DNA of 64,000 nucleotides from NCBI RefSeq assembly GCF_024159265.1, contig NZ_JAMYWY010000001.1, positions 5,890,001-5,954,000 on the forward strand. The letters run 5' to 3'. A program made the translations under genes and the position numbers. Within the stretch, counting starts at the first letter, position 1; the number at the start of each line of letters is the position of its first letter. Shown piece by piece: positions 46,447 through 55,962 of this stretch. The notes under the pieces are model-generated. The model saw nothing but the letters and a program-made list of their open reading frames with translations. It ran no database searches and was not told the origin of the DNA. The stretch comes from Paenibacillus sp. 1781tsa1. GTDB taxonomy: Bacteria; Bacillota; Bacilli; Paenibacillales; Paenibacillaceae.

Positions 46447-47694
46447 TCAGCAAATGTCGCAATTCGTGGAATCTTGAACGGTTTCTTTGTTCGATTTTGA
46501 TTTCCCGATAACCTGCTTGCCATCATCAGGGAGCAAATCCGAACAAGCCCGCTCCAAATATGGATCGGCATGAATGAAATCACGGAAAGCCGTATATTCA
46601 TTCCACATCTCCGACACTTCGCCAGCCTGACCGCGAACAGCACGTATCAATATGTTTTTAGGCGTATTCTCCATGTCGATGAATTCAAGTAATTGTGTCT
46701 TGTATCCCATCAGATCAAGCAACTTGGCACGAATTCCATCCGTAGCCAGTGCGGAGAAACGCTCCTTGAGGATGCCGTGGGACAACAACGGATTCATTAC
46801 GGAAGCCTCTACTTGGTCAAACAGTTCATGCTGGCAGCAAGGAACAGACAGAATAACAGAAGCCCCCCATCGAACCGCTTTCTCCAAAGCAGCATCGGTA
46901 GCTGTATCACAGGCATGCAGTGTTACAACCATATCCACTTCGTTCAATTCATCGTAGTCCGCGATGTCTCCAACCAGAAACTTCAGATCGCCATAATGCA
47001 ATCGATTAGCCAAATCATTACAGTGTTCAATGACATCTGCCTTCAGGTCCAACCCAATAATCTTGAGAGAACGACGTTGTTGTACAGACAGATAATGATA
47101 TAACGCAAATGTCAGATAAGACTTCCCGCAACCAAAGTCAACAATGGTCAGTGGACGTCCTTCCGGCAGATGTGGAATGACATCCTGCACCATTTCGAGG
47201 AAACGGTTGATCTGTCTGAACTTGTCATACTTGCGGGCCAGCACACGACCTTCTTCGTTCATAATACCAAGTTCAACGAGGAACGATACGGGTACTCCCT
47301 CTTCCAATACATATTGCTTCTTACGATTATGCGACAGATCCACCGCAGTCTTGGAAGCAGATTTGGTCAGAATGGATACTTTATATTTTTTGCTGATCAA
47401 AATTTGATAGTCTGCCTCGGTAGTACAGAGCAGGCCTTGACGAAACGTCTCTTCGCATAGCAAAGTCATGCGCTCTGTCGCTTCAGCCGGAGTCAAATTC
47501 TCGTGCAGCACTTTGTTGTTATAATGAAATGCAAATTGATAATGCAGCTGATTCTTCAGTGTCACCGGCTTGACTTGCACTTTGGTATACGAGACATTGT
47601 CCCGCCTGCGCAGCTGGCTCCAGGTCGCTGTAATCAGCGAATTCTGTTCAAAGATGTCTTGTATAAGCTTTCGCAATGAATCCACGGGGTACAT
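46447..47694 (-). CDS. SAM-dependent methyltransferase (Methyltransf_32-like)
   Basis: 415 residues. The N-terminal ~130 residues form a separate beta-rich region; the SAM domain starts at ~180 with motif I VDFGCGKSYLTFALYHYL, the motif II acidic residue in IIGLDLKADVIEHC, DLKFLVGDIADYDE, and VTLHACDTATD as motif IV; a conserved SVPCCQHE with paired Cys follows. The HACD and PCC motifs characterise a family widespread in Firmicutes and eukaryotes, thought to modify RNA or protein, with no proven substrate. Weak AAGTGAG site before the ATG at 47694. Confidence 0.78.
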   Translation of the reverse strand: MYPVDSLRKLIQDIFEQNSLITATWSQLRRRDNVSYTKVQVKPVTLKNQLHYQFAFHYNNKVLHENLTPAEATERMTLLCEETFRQGLLCTTEADYQILISKKYKVSILTKSASKTAVDLSHNRKKQYVLEEGVPVSFLVELGIMNEEGRVLARKYDKFRQINRFLEMVQDVIPHLPEGRPLTIVDFGCGKSYLTFALYHYLSVQQRRSLKIIGLDLKADVIEHCNDLANRLHYGDLKFLVGDIADYDELNEVDMVVTLHACDTATDAALEKAVRWGASVILSVPCCQHELFDQVEASVMNPLLSHGILKERFSALATDGIRAKLLDLMGYKTQLLEFIDMENTPKNILIRAVRGQAGEVSEMWNEYTAFRDFIHADPYLERACSDLLPDDGKQVIGKSKSNKETVQDSTNCDIC

Positions 47695-47789
47695 CTCACT
47701 TTCGGTTTGGTTTGGTCAACCGTTACCATACCACACTTCCGTTCCCTCTCCAAGTGATGGCATGTAACAAGCCTTGATCCAATTCATAT

Positions 47790-48494
47790 TTATGAGTTCA
47801 TCTCTTGACGACTTAGTTCGGCTAACCCCTCTTCAACTTCGTTGCGTGGCAAACCGCCTTGATCCAATTGTTCATCCGTGAGTTGGCTCAACCTTTCATA
47901 GAACGCCTGTACATCATCTCGGTAGCTTACCGGGAATTCAGCACCAAGCTGGAGCAATCTGTACCAACTGTTCTCTGCCTGGTCGTAATGTCCCTGTTGC
48001 TCACGATAGACGGCAAGCTGTCTTTCAGTCCGGGCAGGAAGTTCATATTCTTTGGTAAGACCCAATACACCCTCCACCCGTTCCGGTGCGTCCAATAACT
48101 TAGGATTAGCGCCATGATTCAATGCATACAGGTAGAAATGAAGTGATCTCATCAATCGAATGACAGCCTCATCCTCTGCGTCCATTCTTTCCTGATCCTC
48201 TATGCCTTCCACTTTGGCCTTCTCTTGATATATATATGCTTCTTCTTCAATTAGCCTGGCGGCTTGCTGCAGATTGTCCACTTCAATCATTCCGCGAAAA
48301 CGGAACATTTCAATAACATCCTCCGCTGGCAACGAGTTCAATAGAGATAAGTTCAGCCCAAACTGCCTGCGCATCAGCTCATCCAGTTCAGACAATGCCT
48401 CGGTGTGCTTACGTTGCTGTTTGAGCGTGAACACTTTGCCAATTGCTTCAGTCATTTCCTCCATCATGCGGAGCAGATAATCTTTTCTGAACAT
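47790..48494 (-). CDS. DUF6483-family helical protein
   Basis: 234 residues, almost all alpha-helical with TPR-like spacing (DYLLRMMEEMTEAIGKVFTLKQQRKHTEALSELDELMRRQFGLN; later ERQLAVYREQQGHYDQAENSWYRLLQLG). The start MFRKDYLLRMMEEM is characteristic of a family common in Paenibacillus and clostridia, labelled DUF6483. Function unknown. The start at 48494 has GAGGGGG about 11 bases upstream; the frame extending to 48542 has no signal. Confidence 0.72.
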   Translation of the reverse strand: MFRKDYLLRMMEEMTEAIGKVFTLKQQRKHTEALSELDELMRRQFGLNLSLLNSLPAEDVIEMFRFRGMIEVDNLQQAARLIEEEAYIYQEKAKVEGIEDQERMDAEDEAVIRLMRSLHFYLYALNHGANPKLLDAPERVEGVLGLTKEYELPARTERQLAVYREQQGHYDQAENSWYRLLQLGAEFPVSYRDDVQAFYERLSQLTDEQLDQGGLPRNEVEEGLAELSRQEMNS

Positions 48495-48630
48495 GCTGTA
48501 TGCCCCCTCATCATTCGACCATATCCATTCAATCGTTCTCATATCGTCCTATTGTAGTTATTTTAATTCATGCCATGACAAAAAGCCAAAAACAAGACGC
48601 ATGTCTTTACTCTGGCCATGAAATAGATGA

Positions 48631-48666
48631 AACCCCTGCTTATCCCAAAAGGACGTTGCAGGGGTT
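48631..48666 (-). terminator. Hairpin downstream of the alpha/beta hydrolase gene
   Basis: AACCCCTGC/GCAGGGGTT, 9-bp stem, followed by TTCATC on the minus strand; a weak T tail. Confidence 0.6.
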
Positions 48667-48762
48667 CGACTGGCATGGGAACTGGTAATTCTCCACAAGA
48701 AGGGTGAATTATCCAGTAACCAAGCTATATTTTAATGAGATTAACATAAATCACTTCATAAA

Positions 48763-49554
48763 TTACTTCGATAATCCAGCCATAAATTGCTTAATGACCT
48801 GAATTAACTCTTCAGGAGCTTCATACATGCTCATATGACCCGCACCCGCAATAACGGCTTGCACGATATGTGGCTTGTCACTTGTAAATGTACGTTCTGG
48901 CGGGATAACAGCATCCTTCTCTCCCGCTACCAGCAATACAGGTAAAGGTGTGGCGGACAGCACATCGCGGCGATCCGGGCGTTCACGCATTGCAAGTGCA
49001 GCACCAACAGCACCTTGAGGGGCAGTCTGGTAACCAATTTCCTTCACACGTGTTACGTGCTTAGATAACGATTCCACATGTTCGGGTGCAAACAGCCCGG
49101 GAACCAGTCCATCTACAAAATTCACGATACCTTCGGTTTGAATGGTGGAAACGGCACGAAGGCGTTTCTCTTTGGCTTCTTCACTGTCCGGGTAGGCTGT
49201 GGAATGAATCAGACCAAAAGCATTCAAACGCTCCGGGTGACGTTGTGCGATCGAGAGCGCAATATATCCCCCCATCGAGTGTCCCAGAAGGACCGCCTTT
49301 TCCACATTCAACTCGTCCATCAGTTGTAGTACATCGTTGCCCATCTGTTCGATGGTATAACTTCCTACAGGTGCATCTGTTTTTCCGTGTCCACGCAGAT
49401 CGGGTACGATACAGCGATAGCTGCGTGCCAGTTCAGGTACGACCTCATCCCAATACGATGAACTGCCACAGTATCCGTGGAGCAAAATGAGTGCTTCTCC
49501 CTTACCTTGTTCGGCATAACAAATCGTCGTTCCATCACACATCACTTTTTCCAT
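48763..49554 (-). CDS. Alpha/beta-fold hydrolase
   Basis: 263 residues. Oxyanion motif LLHGYCGSSSYWDEVVPEL, nucleophile elbow GHSMGG (~95), acid in VLLVAGEKDAVIPPE and catalytic His in GAGHMSMYEAPEE, a complete Ser-Asp-His triad. Cap-domain helices in between. It resembles esterases or C-C bond hydrolases of the MhpC/YbfF type; the substrate cannot be named. GAGAGGG lies upstream of the ATG at 49554. Confidence 0.85.
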   Translation of the reverse strand: MEKVMCDGTTICYAEQGKGEALILLHGYCGSSSYWDEVVPELARSYRCIVPDLRGHGKTDAPVGSYTIEQMGNDVLQLMDELNVEKAVLLGHSMGGYIALSIAQRHPERLNAFGLIHSTAYPDSEEAKEKRLRAVSTIQTEGIVNFVDGLVPGLFAPEHVESLSKHVTRVKEIGYQTAPQGAVGAALAMRERPDRRDVLSATPLPVLLVAGEKDAVIPPERTFTSDKPHIVQAVIAGAGHMSMYEAPEELIQVIKQFMAGLSK

Positions 49555-49614
49555 ATGAATCCCTCTCTCTGCGCGAATTAAATAATTCAGGTTGTATATT
49601 ATTAAGCCTACATC

Positions 49615-50172
49615 TTATGAATGAAACGTTTGTCTCCATTTCCATGCTTCAATTGCGGCGTCTGCAATCGTTCGGGACATCTCCATGACCAAGTGGAGCG
49701 AGGTCATCTGCAAAATGGAATAGGGCCTTGGTCCATTGGCATTAACCACAGCTGCTAGACTGTATTGTCCGACAGGAGGGAGATTGCCTCCAACCGATTG
49801 GGCTGGAATGAGTGGGTTATTCGAAAGATAGTATGTACCTACGGCATTCTTGGGACCCAGACACGCATCAATCGCTATGATGGCATGGTGTGCAGGAATA
49901 AGTGCCAATTTCTTCTCCAGCGTATCTGCATCACAAGGGGAAGACAGCGTGCCTATCACGTTACCTATTCCATTCTCTTGCAGTATACTTCCGGTCAGTG
50001 GACCCAGAGCATCCCCGGTGGAACGATCGGTACCGATGCAGACAAACGTGATTTCATCTGGAGCGTGAAGTTGAACGATGTTTTTGAAAAATAATACCAG
50101 ATTCTCTGCAGGCACGCCTTTGCGGACTTCCCTTCCTTGATGGCGAACCATTTCTCGCTTATACGCTGCCAA
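49615..50172 (-). CDS. yyaC: YyaC-family spore protease homologue
   Basis: 185 residues. Matches the YyaC family (Gpr-like peptidase fold): FVCIGTDRSTGDALGPLTGSIL, the SPCDADTLEKKLALIPAHHAIIAIDACLG block, and AVVNANGPRPYSILQMTSLHLVMEMS. YyaC is a sporulation protein related to the germination protease that degrades SASPs, consistent with sspI in this window. TTG start at 50172 chosen because GGAGGG lies 8 bases upstream; the upstream GTG at 50193 has no site and overlaps it. Confidence 0.82.
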   Translation of the reverse strand: MAAYKREMVRHQGREVRKGVPAENLVLFFKNIVQLHAPDEITFVCIGTDRSTGDALGPLTGSILQENGIGNVIGTLSSPCDADTLEKKLALIPAHHAIIAIDACLGPKNAVGTYYLSNNPLIPAQSVGGNLPPVGQYSLAAVVNANGPRPYSILQMTSLHLVMEMSRTIADAAIEAWKWRQTFHS

Positions 50173-50330
50173 GCTGTATTCCCTCCAGTACACTCAGGGT
50201 TCCATGAAAACCTGTTGTTGTATCCATCATTGTAACCGATGCTTGGTTTCCCCGCAAAAGCATTGGCCTGGGCACTTCCAATCATGATACAATAACAAGA
50301 GTTTCCGATACGGAAGGGATGAACTTAACG

Positions 50331-50555
50331 ATGGATTTAACACAAGCAACAGCAGCCAATATGGAATATATGATTGAAGCGATCAAAACTAAACTTCGTA
50401 TGGCAAGCGGTGCCGCCATGCAAGCTTCGTCATTCCCACTTGAGAAATATGAAGATCTGTTTGACCTGTATGAAATGATTTTGGGCAAGGAACATCTCAG
50501 TATCTCTGAAGTGGAAGCTGTCGCTTCGGAACTGGGTAAACTTCGTAAATCCTAG
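50331..50555 (+). CDS. yfkK: DUF1128 (YfkK-like) small protein
   Basis: 74 residues. The TAANMEYMIEAIKTKLRMASGAAMQASSFPLEKYEDLFDLYEMIL pattern and length match B. subtilis YfkK (DUF1128). All-helical, cytosolic, function unknown. AAGGG lies about 12 bases before the ATG at 50331; the upstream ATG at 50319 sits on the ribosome-binding site. Divergent from yyaC. Confidence 0.82.
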   Translation: MDLTQATAANMEYMIEAIKTKLRMASGAAMQASSFPLEKYEDLFDLYEMILGKEHLSISEVEAVASELGKLRKS

Positions 50556-50612
50556 TCCAAGTATTGCTTTGGTCATATGCGACTTCAATGATTGCCTATT
50601 CAAAAGTAAGCA

Positions 50613-50657
50613 AAAAAGGACCTGTCTTCCACATCAACGTGGCAACAGGTCCTTTTT
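50613..50657 (+). terminator. Bidirectional terminator between yfkK and the pirin gene
   Basis: AAAAAGGACCTGT/ACAGGTCCTTTTT stem with an inner CCACA/CGTGG-type part; T runs on both strands suit both convergent genes. Confidence 0.9.
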
Positions 50658-50703
50658 GCATGTTTATATTTCAAGACGATCTTTTACGGAATACCTCTAA
50701 TCC

Positions 50704-51429
50704 TTAAGGCAGGTCAACCAGAACAAATTCGGCAGGTTCACTGTCTGTACTCGTAATTTGCAGATCGCAGCTTTTACGAATTCGTGCGGCATCCCCCGGC
50801 TTGAGGTTGAAGTTGCCATCCGAACATTGAATCTCTACATGTCCACGGATGAGGAAAAGGTGTGTCCGTCGATCTTCGTGTTGCGGGTACATCAACTTCT
50901 TCCCAGACTCCAAATGGGAGAGGTAACAGGTTACATCCTGAGAAATAGGCAATGCGCCTTCGGTTCCCTCGCCCCCTTGCCCGGATACAATCGGACATAG
51001 ACGATTCAAATACTCCTGCGGCTCTATTCTCCGATTCGTATAGGATGGTTTCAGCATACGCTCCGATGGCAAAAACCACATTTGGAGGAAACGTACCGGT
51101 TCATCCGCTGACGGATTAGTCTCGGAATGTTCCACTCCCGTTCCCGCACTCATCACCTGGACCGTACCCGGTTCAAGCAGTTGTTCTGTTCCCATACTAT
51201 CCGTATGTTTGAGTGTACCTGATATGACATAACTGACAAGTTCAAGATCATGATGTGGATGTTTCTTAAAGCCTTCTTGCGGCATCAGCGTGTTTTCATT
51301 ATGAGCCAGCAGACAGCCAAAATGGGCGTTGCTCGGATCATCATAATCCGCAAAGGAAAAGCTGAATTCACTGTGTATCCAACCTCGATCCGACGTGTGC
51401 CTTTCTTCCGATGTCACCACTTTAATCAT
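50704..51429 (-). CDS. Pirin-family (bicupin) protein
   Basis: 241 residues. Pirin signature RGWIHSEFSFSFADYDDPSNAHFG, metal ligands in GFKKHPHHDLELVSYVISG and MSAGTGVEHSETNPS; C-terminal cupin (RRTHLFLIRGHVEIQCSDGNFNLKPGDAARI). Bacterial pirins act as quercetinases or as redox-responsive regulators; which applies is unknown. The start at 51429 has GGAGG 9 bases upstream. Single gene. Confidence 0.87.
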   Translation of the reverse strand: MIKVVTSEERHTSDRGWIHSEFSFSFADYDDPSNAHFGCLLAHNENTLMPQEGFKKHPHHDLELVSYVISGTLKHTDSMGTEQLLEPGTVQVMSAGTGVEHSETNPSADEPVRFLQMWFLPSERMLKPSYTNRRIEPQEYLNRLCPIVSGQGGEGTEGALPISQDVTCYLSHLESGKKLMYPQHEDRRTHLFLIRGHVEIQCSDGNFNLKPGDAARIRKSCDLQITSTDSEPAEFVLVDLP

Positions 51430-51568
51430 GTTCATCCACCTCCAAGGGTTTAGAGCTGCCACATTAGTACGGCAGTCCATGCGTGTATATGAATTGTTTA
51501 GATAAATACCAGTTGGTATGTCATCTTTACCCGGGGGCCGGCAACTCTAATCACGCCCCTTCTTAAGG

Positions 51569-52588
51569 TTATACGCTATCTTCAAGTGAGTGGAGAATGA
51601 ACTCACTATCTGCATGACCTACAAGGGTACCCTCATCATTTCGGATGTCGGAAGGGAACACTTCAGCCAATCGTGCAAGGGTTCTCTCATTGGAATAACC
51701 AATCTGTTTCAGGATGGATTGGGTTATGAAGGCCCACTCTTCCTCGGAACCATCAAGTACCTTGAAGGTGATTCCCAATCGTTCTTTTTTCAGACCAAAA
51801 CCGAATACCCCTTTGAATCCACCTTTCGCGACAATGTTATCGTCTTCCAGCAGCACTGAATCTACACGCTCCGTGCCACCTACCATTAACGGATGTTCAT
51901 TCATAGCTGATGTAATCGTCTCTACAGCTGTTCTTGTAGAAGAATCGGCGATAAGGTCCGGACAAGCCAGCTTCAGATAGGCGTTCGACAATGCCGACAA
52001 AGGCAAAGAAAATACCGGAAAGCCGCAGCCATCCGTCCCAAGCTTAATCTCTTTTTCCTCAATACCTGCCAGGTCGGCAAACGTTTCGAGAATTTCACGT
52101 TGCACCGGATGATCCGGTTCAGCGTAACTACCCAAATCAACCTGCTTCATCTGACTGTACCCCAGAATTCCCAGATGTTTTCCGGAGCAGTTATGCAAGA
52201 TGCGACGTTTCTCTCCTTGTCCACGTATCCATTGATTACGGCTTTCTTCATTAAGCGGGTAGCTTGGTGCACAGATCAGGCATTCTTCACCCAATCCGAT
52301 TTTACCGGATAACTGCTCCAGCACCCGAATGTGTTCCGGTTCCGAACGATGCGAAGAGGACATAATGGCAATCTCCTGTGCGGAAAGGCCATAGTGACCG
52401 GCAATCCCTGCCCGGATTCCTGGAATAGCTTGAAAAGGTTTGGCAGATGAGCGAGTGAACGCTCTAAAATGAGGGTCGCCAGCCGAGTATACAATTCGGC
52501 CATACTCATCCGTAATACTTATGTGTCCGTAATGGGCGCATTCCATGACGCCTGCACGGTATTCTTTAATTAACAAGGCACTCTCCAT
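51569..52588 (-). CDS. Asparaginase (thermolabile L-asparaginase II family)
   Basis: 339 residues. Matches the AnsA-unrelated asparaginase family of rhizobial AnsII type: FRAFTRSSAKPFQAIPGI, MSSSHRSEPEHI with conserved Ser-Ser-His, HNCSGKHLGIL, GTDGCGFPVFSLPLS, and MNEHPLMVGGTERVDS. It is predicted to hydrolyse L-asparagine to aspartate and ammonia. The start at 52588 has AAAGGAG about 11 bases upstream. Monocistronic, divergent from the PAP2 gene. Confidence 0.87.
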   Translation of the reverse strand: MESALLIKEYRAGVMECAHYGHISITDEYGRIVYSAGDPHFRAFTRSSAKPFQAIPGIRAGIAGHYGLSAQEIAIMSSSHRSEPEHIRVLEQLSGKIGLGEECLICAPSYPLNEESRNQWIRGQGEKRRILHNCSGKHLGILGYSQMKQVDLGSYAEPDHPVQREILETFADLAGIEEKEIKLGTDGCGFPVFSLPLSALSNAYLKLACPDLIADSSTRTAVETITSAMNEHPLMVGGTERVDSVLLEDDNIVAKGGFKGVFGFGLKKERLGITFKVLDGSEEEWAFITQSILKQIGYSNERTLARLAEVFPSDIRNDEGTLVGHADSEFILHSLEDSV

Positions 52589-52763
52589 GCGAGTTCTCTC
52601 CTTTGTGCTCCCGATTTCATCTCTGCTTTGCGTCACGACGCCGCATGGGATATCTTAAATAGTATAGTACAAAAGCGACGTTTTTACAGTTTTTTCGACA
52701 GGCATTTCGGGTATAGCTTTATCATCTATGTTCATGACTACCATACTGAAGGAGAAACTCACT

Positions 52764-53465
52764 ATGCCACGTAAAATGTCTACACCATCCTCATCAGGTT
52801 CGACCCCTGGCATGTCGTTACGCCCCCTCTTCAACTGGAGTTTGGCTGGTATGGTTATCAGCGCTACGGTTGTATTCATCCTGGCAGGTCTGGGTGCCTG
52901 GTTGGGCCATGATTCTATTATTCGTCTGGATGATGAAATTCAGCAATTATTTTATCTGAATTCAGATTCACGTCTTTATCTATTGCCTTACACTGCATTC
53001 ATAACCGCGCTGGGCTCATTCAAAATCTCTGCTGTAGCTGCAGGAGGTTTTGCTCTTCTTTTCTTCATACAACGCAGCCCAAGGTTTGTTATATATGGAT
53101 ATGCGATCACGGGAAGTTTTGCCATGATGTGGATTCTGAACACGTTATTGAAAGAATTTTTCAGACGAAGCAGACCTGAACTGGATCATCTGCTGGTCGT
53201 TCACGGGTACAGCTTTCCCAGCGGACATGCCATGATCTCCATGGGCTTCTACGGCATGCTCTTTGTAATCTGGGCCATTGAGCAACAGCGACATAACTCT
53301 TCCGGAGTGTGGCTTCCTGTTCTATGCGGAATCAGTTTTATTTTCTTGATTGGCCTCAGCCGCATCATGTTGGGCGTTCATTATCCTACGGATGTATTTA
53401 CGGGATTTGCCGCTGGATTGGCATGGATCTTCTGCATGATTAAAGGCATTAAACAGAGCCGCTAA
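52764..53465 (+). CDS. PAP2-family membrane phosphatase
   Basis: 233 residues. Six membrane helices. Phosphatase motifs in order: KEFFRRSRP (C1), PSGHAMISMGFYG (C2) and SRIMLGVHYPTDVFTG (C3), all catalytic residues intact. Dephosphorylates undecaprenyl pyrophosphate, phosphatidylglycerol phosphate or phosphatidic acid; the family cannot be separated further here. The start at 52764 has GAAGGAG upstream, preferred to the ATG at 52728. Confidence 0.88.
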   Translation: MPRKMSTPSSSGSTPGMSLRPLFNWSLAGMVISATVVFILAGLGAWLGHDSIIRLDDEIQQLFYLNSDSRLYLLPYTAFITALGSFKISAVAAGGFALLFFIQRSPRFVIYGYAITGSFAMMWILNTLLKEFFRRSRPELDHLLVVHGYSFPSGHAMISMGFYGMLFVIWAIEQQRHNSSGVWLPVLCGISFIFLIGLSRIMLGVHYPTDVFTGFAAGLAWIFCMIKGIKQSR

Positions 53466-53599
53466 AGAATGAATTCCTCTGATTTCCAGTTCATTCATCC
53501 TCATCTTTATTGTTTCACAGGGTTGCACGGCGTTTATATACGAAGTAAGCAAACGCGAACAGACAACATCCTACATCAAGTTTAAAGGAGGCGGTTGTT

Positions 53600-53857
53600 A
53601 TGTGGGGCATCATTATCAGCATTGTGATGGCTGTCATCATCGGATTGATCGGAGACGCACTTGCCGGTCACAACATGCCTGGAGGCATAATCGGTGCAAT
53701 GATTGCCGGATTTGCCGGAGCCTGGCTGGGAGCACTTTTGCTTGGTAACTGGGGACCCGTTATCGGCAACTTTGCCATCATCCCTGCCATCATTGGTACA
53801 GCGCTCTTTGTTTTCTTGCTGGGGCTTGTGTCCAGACTGCTAAGACAGGCTGCCTGA
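53600..53857 (+). CDS. GlsB/YeaQ/YmgE family stress membrane protein
   Basis: 85 residues, three helices with Gly-rich faces: IGLIGDALAGHNMPGGIIGAMIAGFAGAWLGALLLGNWGPVIG is the transglycosylase-associated/GlsB signature. Members are general-stress or alkaline-shock membrane proteins that can anchor Asp23. AAGGAGG lies 8 bases before the ATG. First of three plus-strand stress-type genes. Confidence 0.88.
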   Translation: MWGIIISIVMAVIIGLIGDALAGHNMPGGIIGAMIAGFAGAWLGALLLGNWGPVIGNFAIIPAIIGTALFVFLLGLVSRLLRQAA

Positions 53858-53921
53858 TTCGGGCAACAAGGTGTTCGTTGTTTCGTATTTGTTTCTTAAT
53901 TTGAAGAAGGAGTGATTAGAC

Positions 53922-54329
53922 ATGAATAAAGCAGAAGAGCAATATCCTGTACAGACGGGTTCGACTTTCGCCAAAGGGATTTTCATCGGAGGTTTGCTGG
54001 GAGCTGCTGCGGCACTACTCTTTGCGCCTAAACCGGGACGTGAATTGCGTGGTGACCTTTCCGAGAAAGTAGGCATGGTTACTGACCGCACAAAAGAAGT
54101 TGCAACCGTTGTAGGCGATAGAGCATCTGAACTGGCTAAAACGGTCTCATCCAAAACTTCCGACATTGCAAAAACAGTGAATCAAGGCCGCAATGATGTC
54201 ATGGAATCTGTGAGAAAAGCATCCGCTGATGTGGCTAACGAAGCCTCCCGTGCATCTGAAGAAGTGGCTGCCGCTTCCGTAGAAGCGAAGGAAGATGCAC
54301 GTAAAGAACTTAACTCGACTAGCCTGTAA
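53922..54329 (+). CDS. YtxH-domain general stress protein
   Basis: 135 residues. YtxH signature at 13-45: FAKGIFIGGLLGAAAALLFAPKPGRELRGDL (one membrane helix then the basic PKPGRELR turn). The rest is a long amphipathic helix with LEA-like Ala/Lys/Glu/Val repeats (TDRTKEVATVVGDRASELAKTVSSKTSDIAKTV). Members are induced by general stress and desiccation. GAAGGAG lies upstream. Followed by a strong terminator. Confidence 0.87.
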   Translation: MNKAEEQYPVQTGSTFAKGIFIGGLLGAAAALLFAPKPGRELRGDLSEKVGMVTDRTKEVATVVGDRASELAKTVSSKTSDIAKTVNQGRNDVMESVRKASADVANEASRASEEVAAASVEAKEDARKELNSTSL

Positions 54330-54350
54330 GGCGATACAGATCGAGTGACC

Positions 54351-54384
54351 AATAGCCAGCTGCACTCCAGCTGGCTATTTTTTA
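54351..54384 (+). terminator. Terminator after the YtxH gene
   Basis: Perfect 12-bp stem AATAGCCAGCTG/CAGCTGGCTATT, 5-base loop, then TTTTTAT. Confidence 0.95.
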
Positions 54385-54411
54385 TCCAATGCGAGTTGAG
54401 GGGGAATAATC

Positions 54412-54777
54412 ATGAGTAAAGTTACAATTAACGGTAATACTCCAATTACGGGAGGAACACCGGCACAGCAGTATGATACAAGCGAGCATCCTTTTGAATT
54501 GCGACACGAGGTAAAGCGATTGAACACACGTCTGGACCAGATTGCGGACAGTCTGGAGAGAGCACAGATCAAAGATATTATTGAGAACTACAGCAGTCCC
54601 AAAAAGCGGATTATTACCAACTTCACAGCAGGTATGGCACGAGGACTCGGTTTGACCGTAGGGACCTTTGTTGTTCTAGGTCTACTCGCGTTCATTCTCA
54701 GTCAATTCGTCAATATGCCGATTGTCGGACAATATATCGCTGACTTGCTTGGCTATATTGAAGATTACAAAAACTAA
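54412..54777 (+). CDS. DUF5665-family membrane protein
   Basis: 121 residues. Disordered N-terminus (~1-25), a coiled-coil helix (LRHEVKRLNTRLDQIADSLERAQIKDIIENYSSPKK), and one membrane helix pair (~75-110, GLTVGTFVVLGLLAFILSQFV then GQYIADLLGYI). The pattern matches DUF5665 of Bacillales. Function unknown; placed with GlsB and YtxH stress proteins. GAGGGGG lies upstream. Confidence 0.75.
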   Translation: MSKVTINGNTPITGGTPAQQYDTSEHPFELRHEVKRLNTRLDQIADSLERAQIKDIIENYSSPKKRIITNFTAGMARGLGLTVGTFVVLGLLAFILSQFVNMPIVGQYIADLLGYIEDYKN

Positions 54778-54791
54778 GGGGACTAACCAAC

Positions 54792-54815
54792 CGTAGGCTA
54801 TCCCTTACGTTTTTT
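54792..54815 (+). terminator. Terminator after the DUF5665 gene
   Basis: CGTAGG/CCTTACG stem (one bulge) followed by TTTTTT on the plus strand, overlapping the last codons of the converging corA gene. Confidence 0.6.
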
Positions 54816-55829
54816 CGTTTCTCCTTTTTTCTCAGTCTCTTCAGCTGAAGGCTGTGAGGATTTGACTTTCAGCAAATCCCCTGTCCATCCTTTCATCATC
54901 AGCCATACATACATGCTGATCATGCTTAAGATAATGACAACAAGGACCAGTACAACTCCCCATGATTTGTCGATAAAGGGCAGGTTCTCAAAGTTCATCC
55001 CCCATATCGCGCCAGCTGCCGTAGCGGGTATGAACACAGCGGTGACAATAGTCAGTGTTTTCATGATCTCATTGCCACGTACACCGGAGATCGCATTATC
55101 AATGGAGATTAAGGTATCAATCTCTTTCTCATAATGACTAAACAATCGTTCCATACGCTCTACTCGATGTTGAAGCTGTTGGAAGTATCGATTTTCATTT
55201 ATTTCATCAAGGTAAGCCTCATGTGAAGCGGCCATCAGTTCCGAGTAAGGGATGAACAGATTACTCCAATACAATAATTCAAATCGAGCGGCGAGAATCT
55301 GGTCCATCAAGGTGCGAGCATTGCGGGATTCCATCTTCCGTTCCAGATCACGCAGGTTCATCTCAAAATGATCCATTCCCACATGGTAGTAATGCAGTAT
55401 AGCTCGAAAAAGTACAAACATCCCGTCCCTGGCCTCGCTACATTGCTGTAACATATGGGTGCGTTCATCCGTCTTCATAATTCCTCGTGTATTGTCATCC
55501 ATATTTAAAGTAACCAGGTGATTGCGATCGACATAGAAAAACATCTGATTATCTTGGCGTTGGTCATCTCTCTCATTCTTGATCGCATACAACAAGCAAC
55601 CAAATATGACTGGCTCTGTACCATTCACGAAGCGGACGGACAGATAATTTGATTCGACTTCTGGAATTTTATGAAGCCAATACTGCATATCCGGAAATGC
55701 CTCTGTCAGCTCCTCCAAAGCATTGTTCATGCTATTGGTGTCGGGTGCAACCCAATCCCACCATTGCCAATGATCCGAGCAAGATAACTTGTCACGGCGA
55801 GTTTCCAACTTGATTTGGTTCACAATCAC
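54798..55829 (-). CDS. corA: CorA-family divalent cation transporter
   Basis: 343 residues. Large N-terminal cytoplasmic domain, a long stalk helix (~150-265), then TM1 and the selectivity motif GMN (AGAIWGMNFENLPF) and TM2 (VVLVLVVIILSMISMYVWLMMK) with a basic tail. CorA pentamers carry Mg2+ (also Co2+, Ni2+). GTG start at 55829 is chosen because AGGAG lies 8 bases upstream; the ATG at 55850 has no site. The C-terminal KKRKG tail is typical. Confidence 0.9.
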   Translation of the reverse strand: MIVNQIKLETRRDKLSCSDHWQWWDWVAPDTNSMNNALEELTEAFPDMQYWLHKIPEVESNYLSVRFVNGTEPVIFGCLLYAIKNERDDQRQDNQMFFYVDRNHLVTLNMDDNTRGIMKTDERTHMLQQCSEARDGMFVLFRAILHYYHVGMDHFEMNLRDLERKMESRNARTLMDQILAARFELLYWSNLFIPYSELMAASHEAYLDEINENRYFQQLQHRVERMERLFSHYEKEIDTLISIDNAISGVRGNEIMKTLTIVTAVFIPATAAGAIWGMNFENLPFIDKSWGVVLVLVVIILSMISMYVWLMMKGWTGDLLKVKSSQPSAEETEKKGETKKRKG

Positions 55830-55885
55830 TTTATCCACTCCTGCACTCATGTTCGTTCATTGCACACTCATCTTTTTTGATCCCA

Positions 55886-55926
55886 AAAAGGACACGTATG
55901 CATTTCAGTGCAATGACGTGTCCTTA
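55886..55926 (-). terminator. Terminator of rsbV-rsbW-sigB
   Basis: AAGGACACGT.../...ACGTGTCCTT with inner TGCA pairs, followed by TTTTTGG on the minus strand. Confidence 0.85.
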
Positions 55927-55962
55927 TTTATGCCGTACTCAACAACATTAGGGTTCCATTTT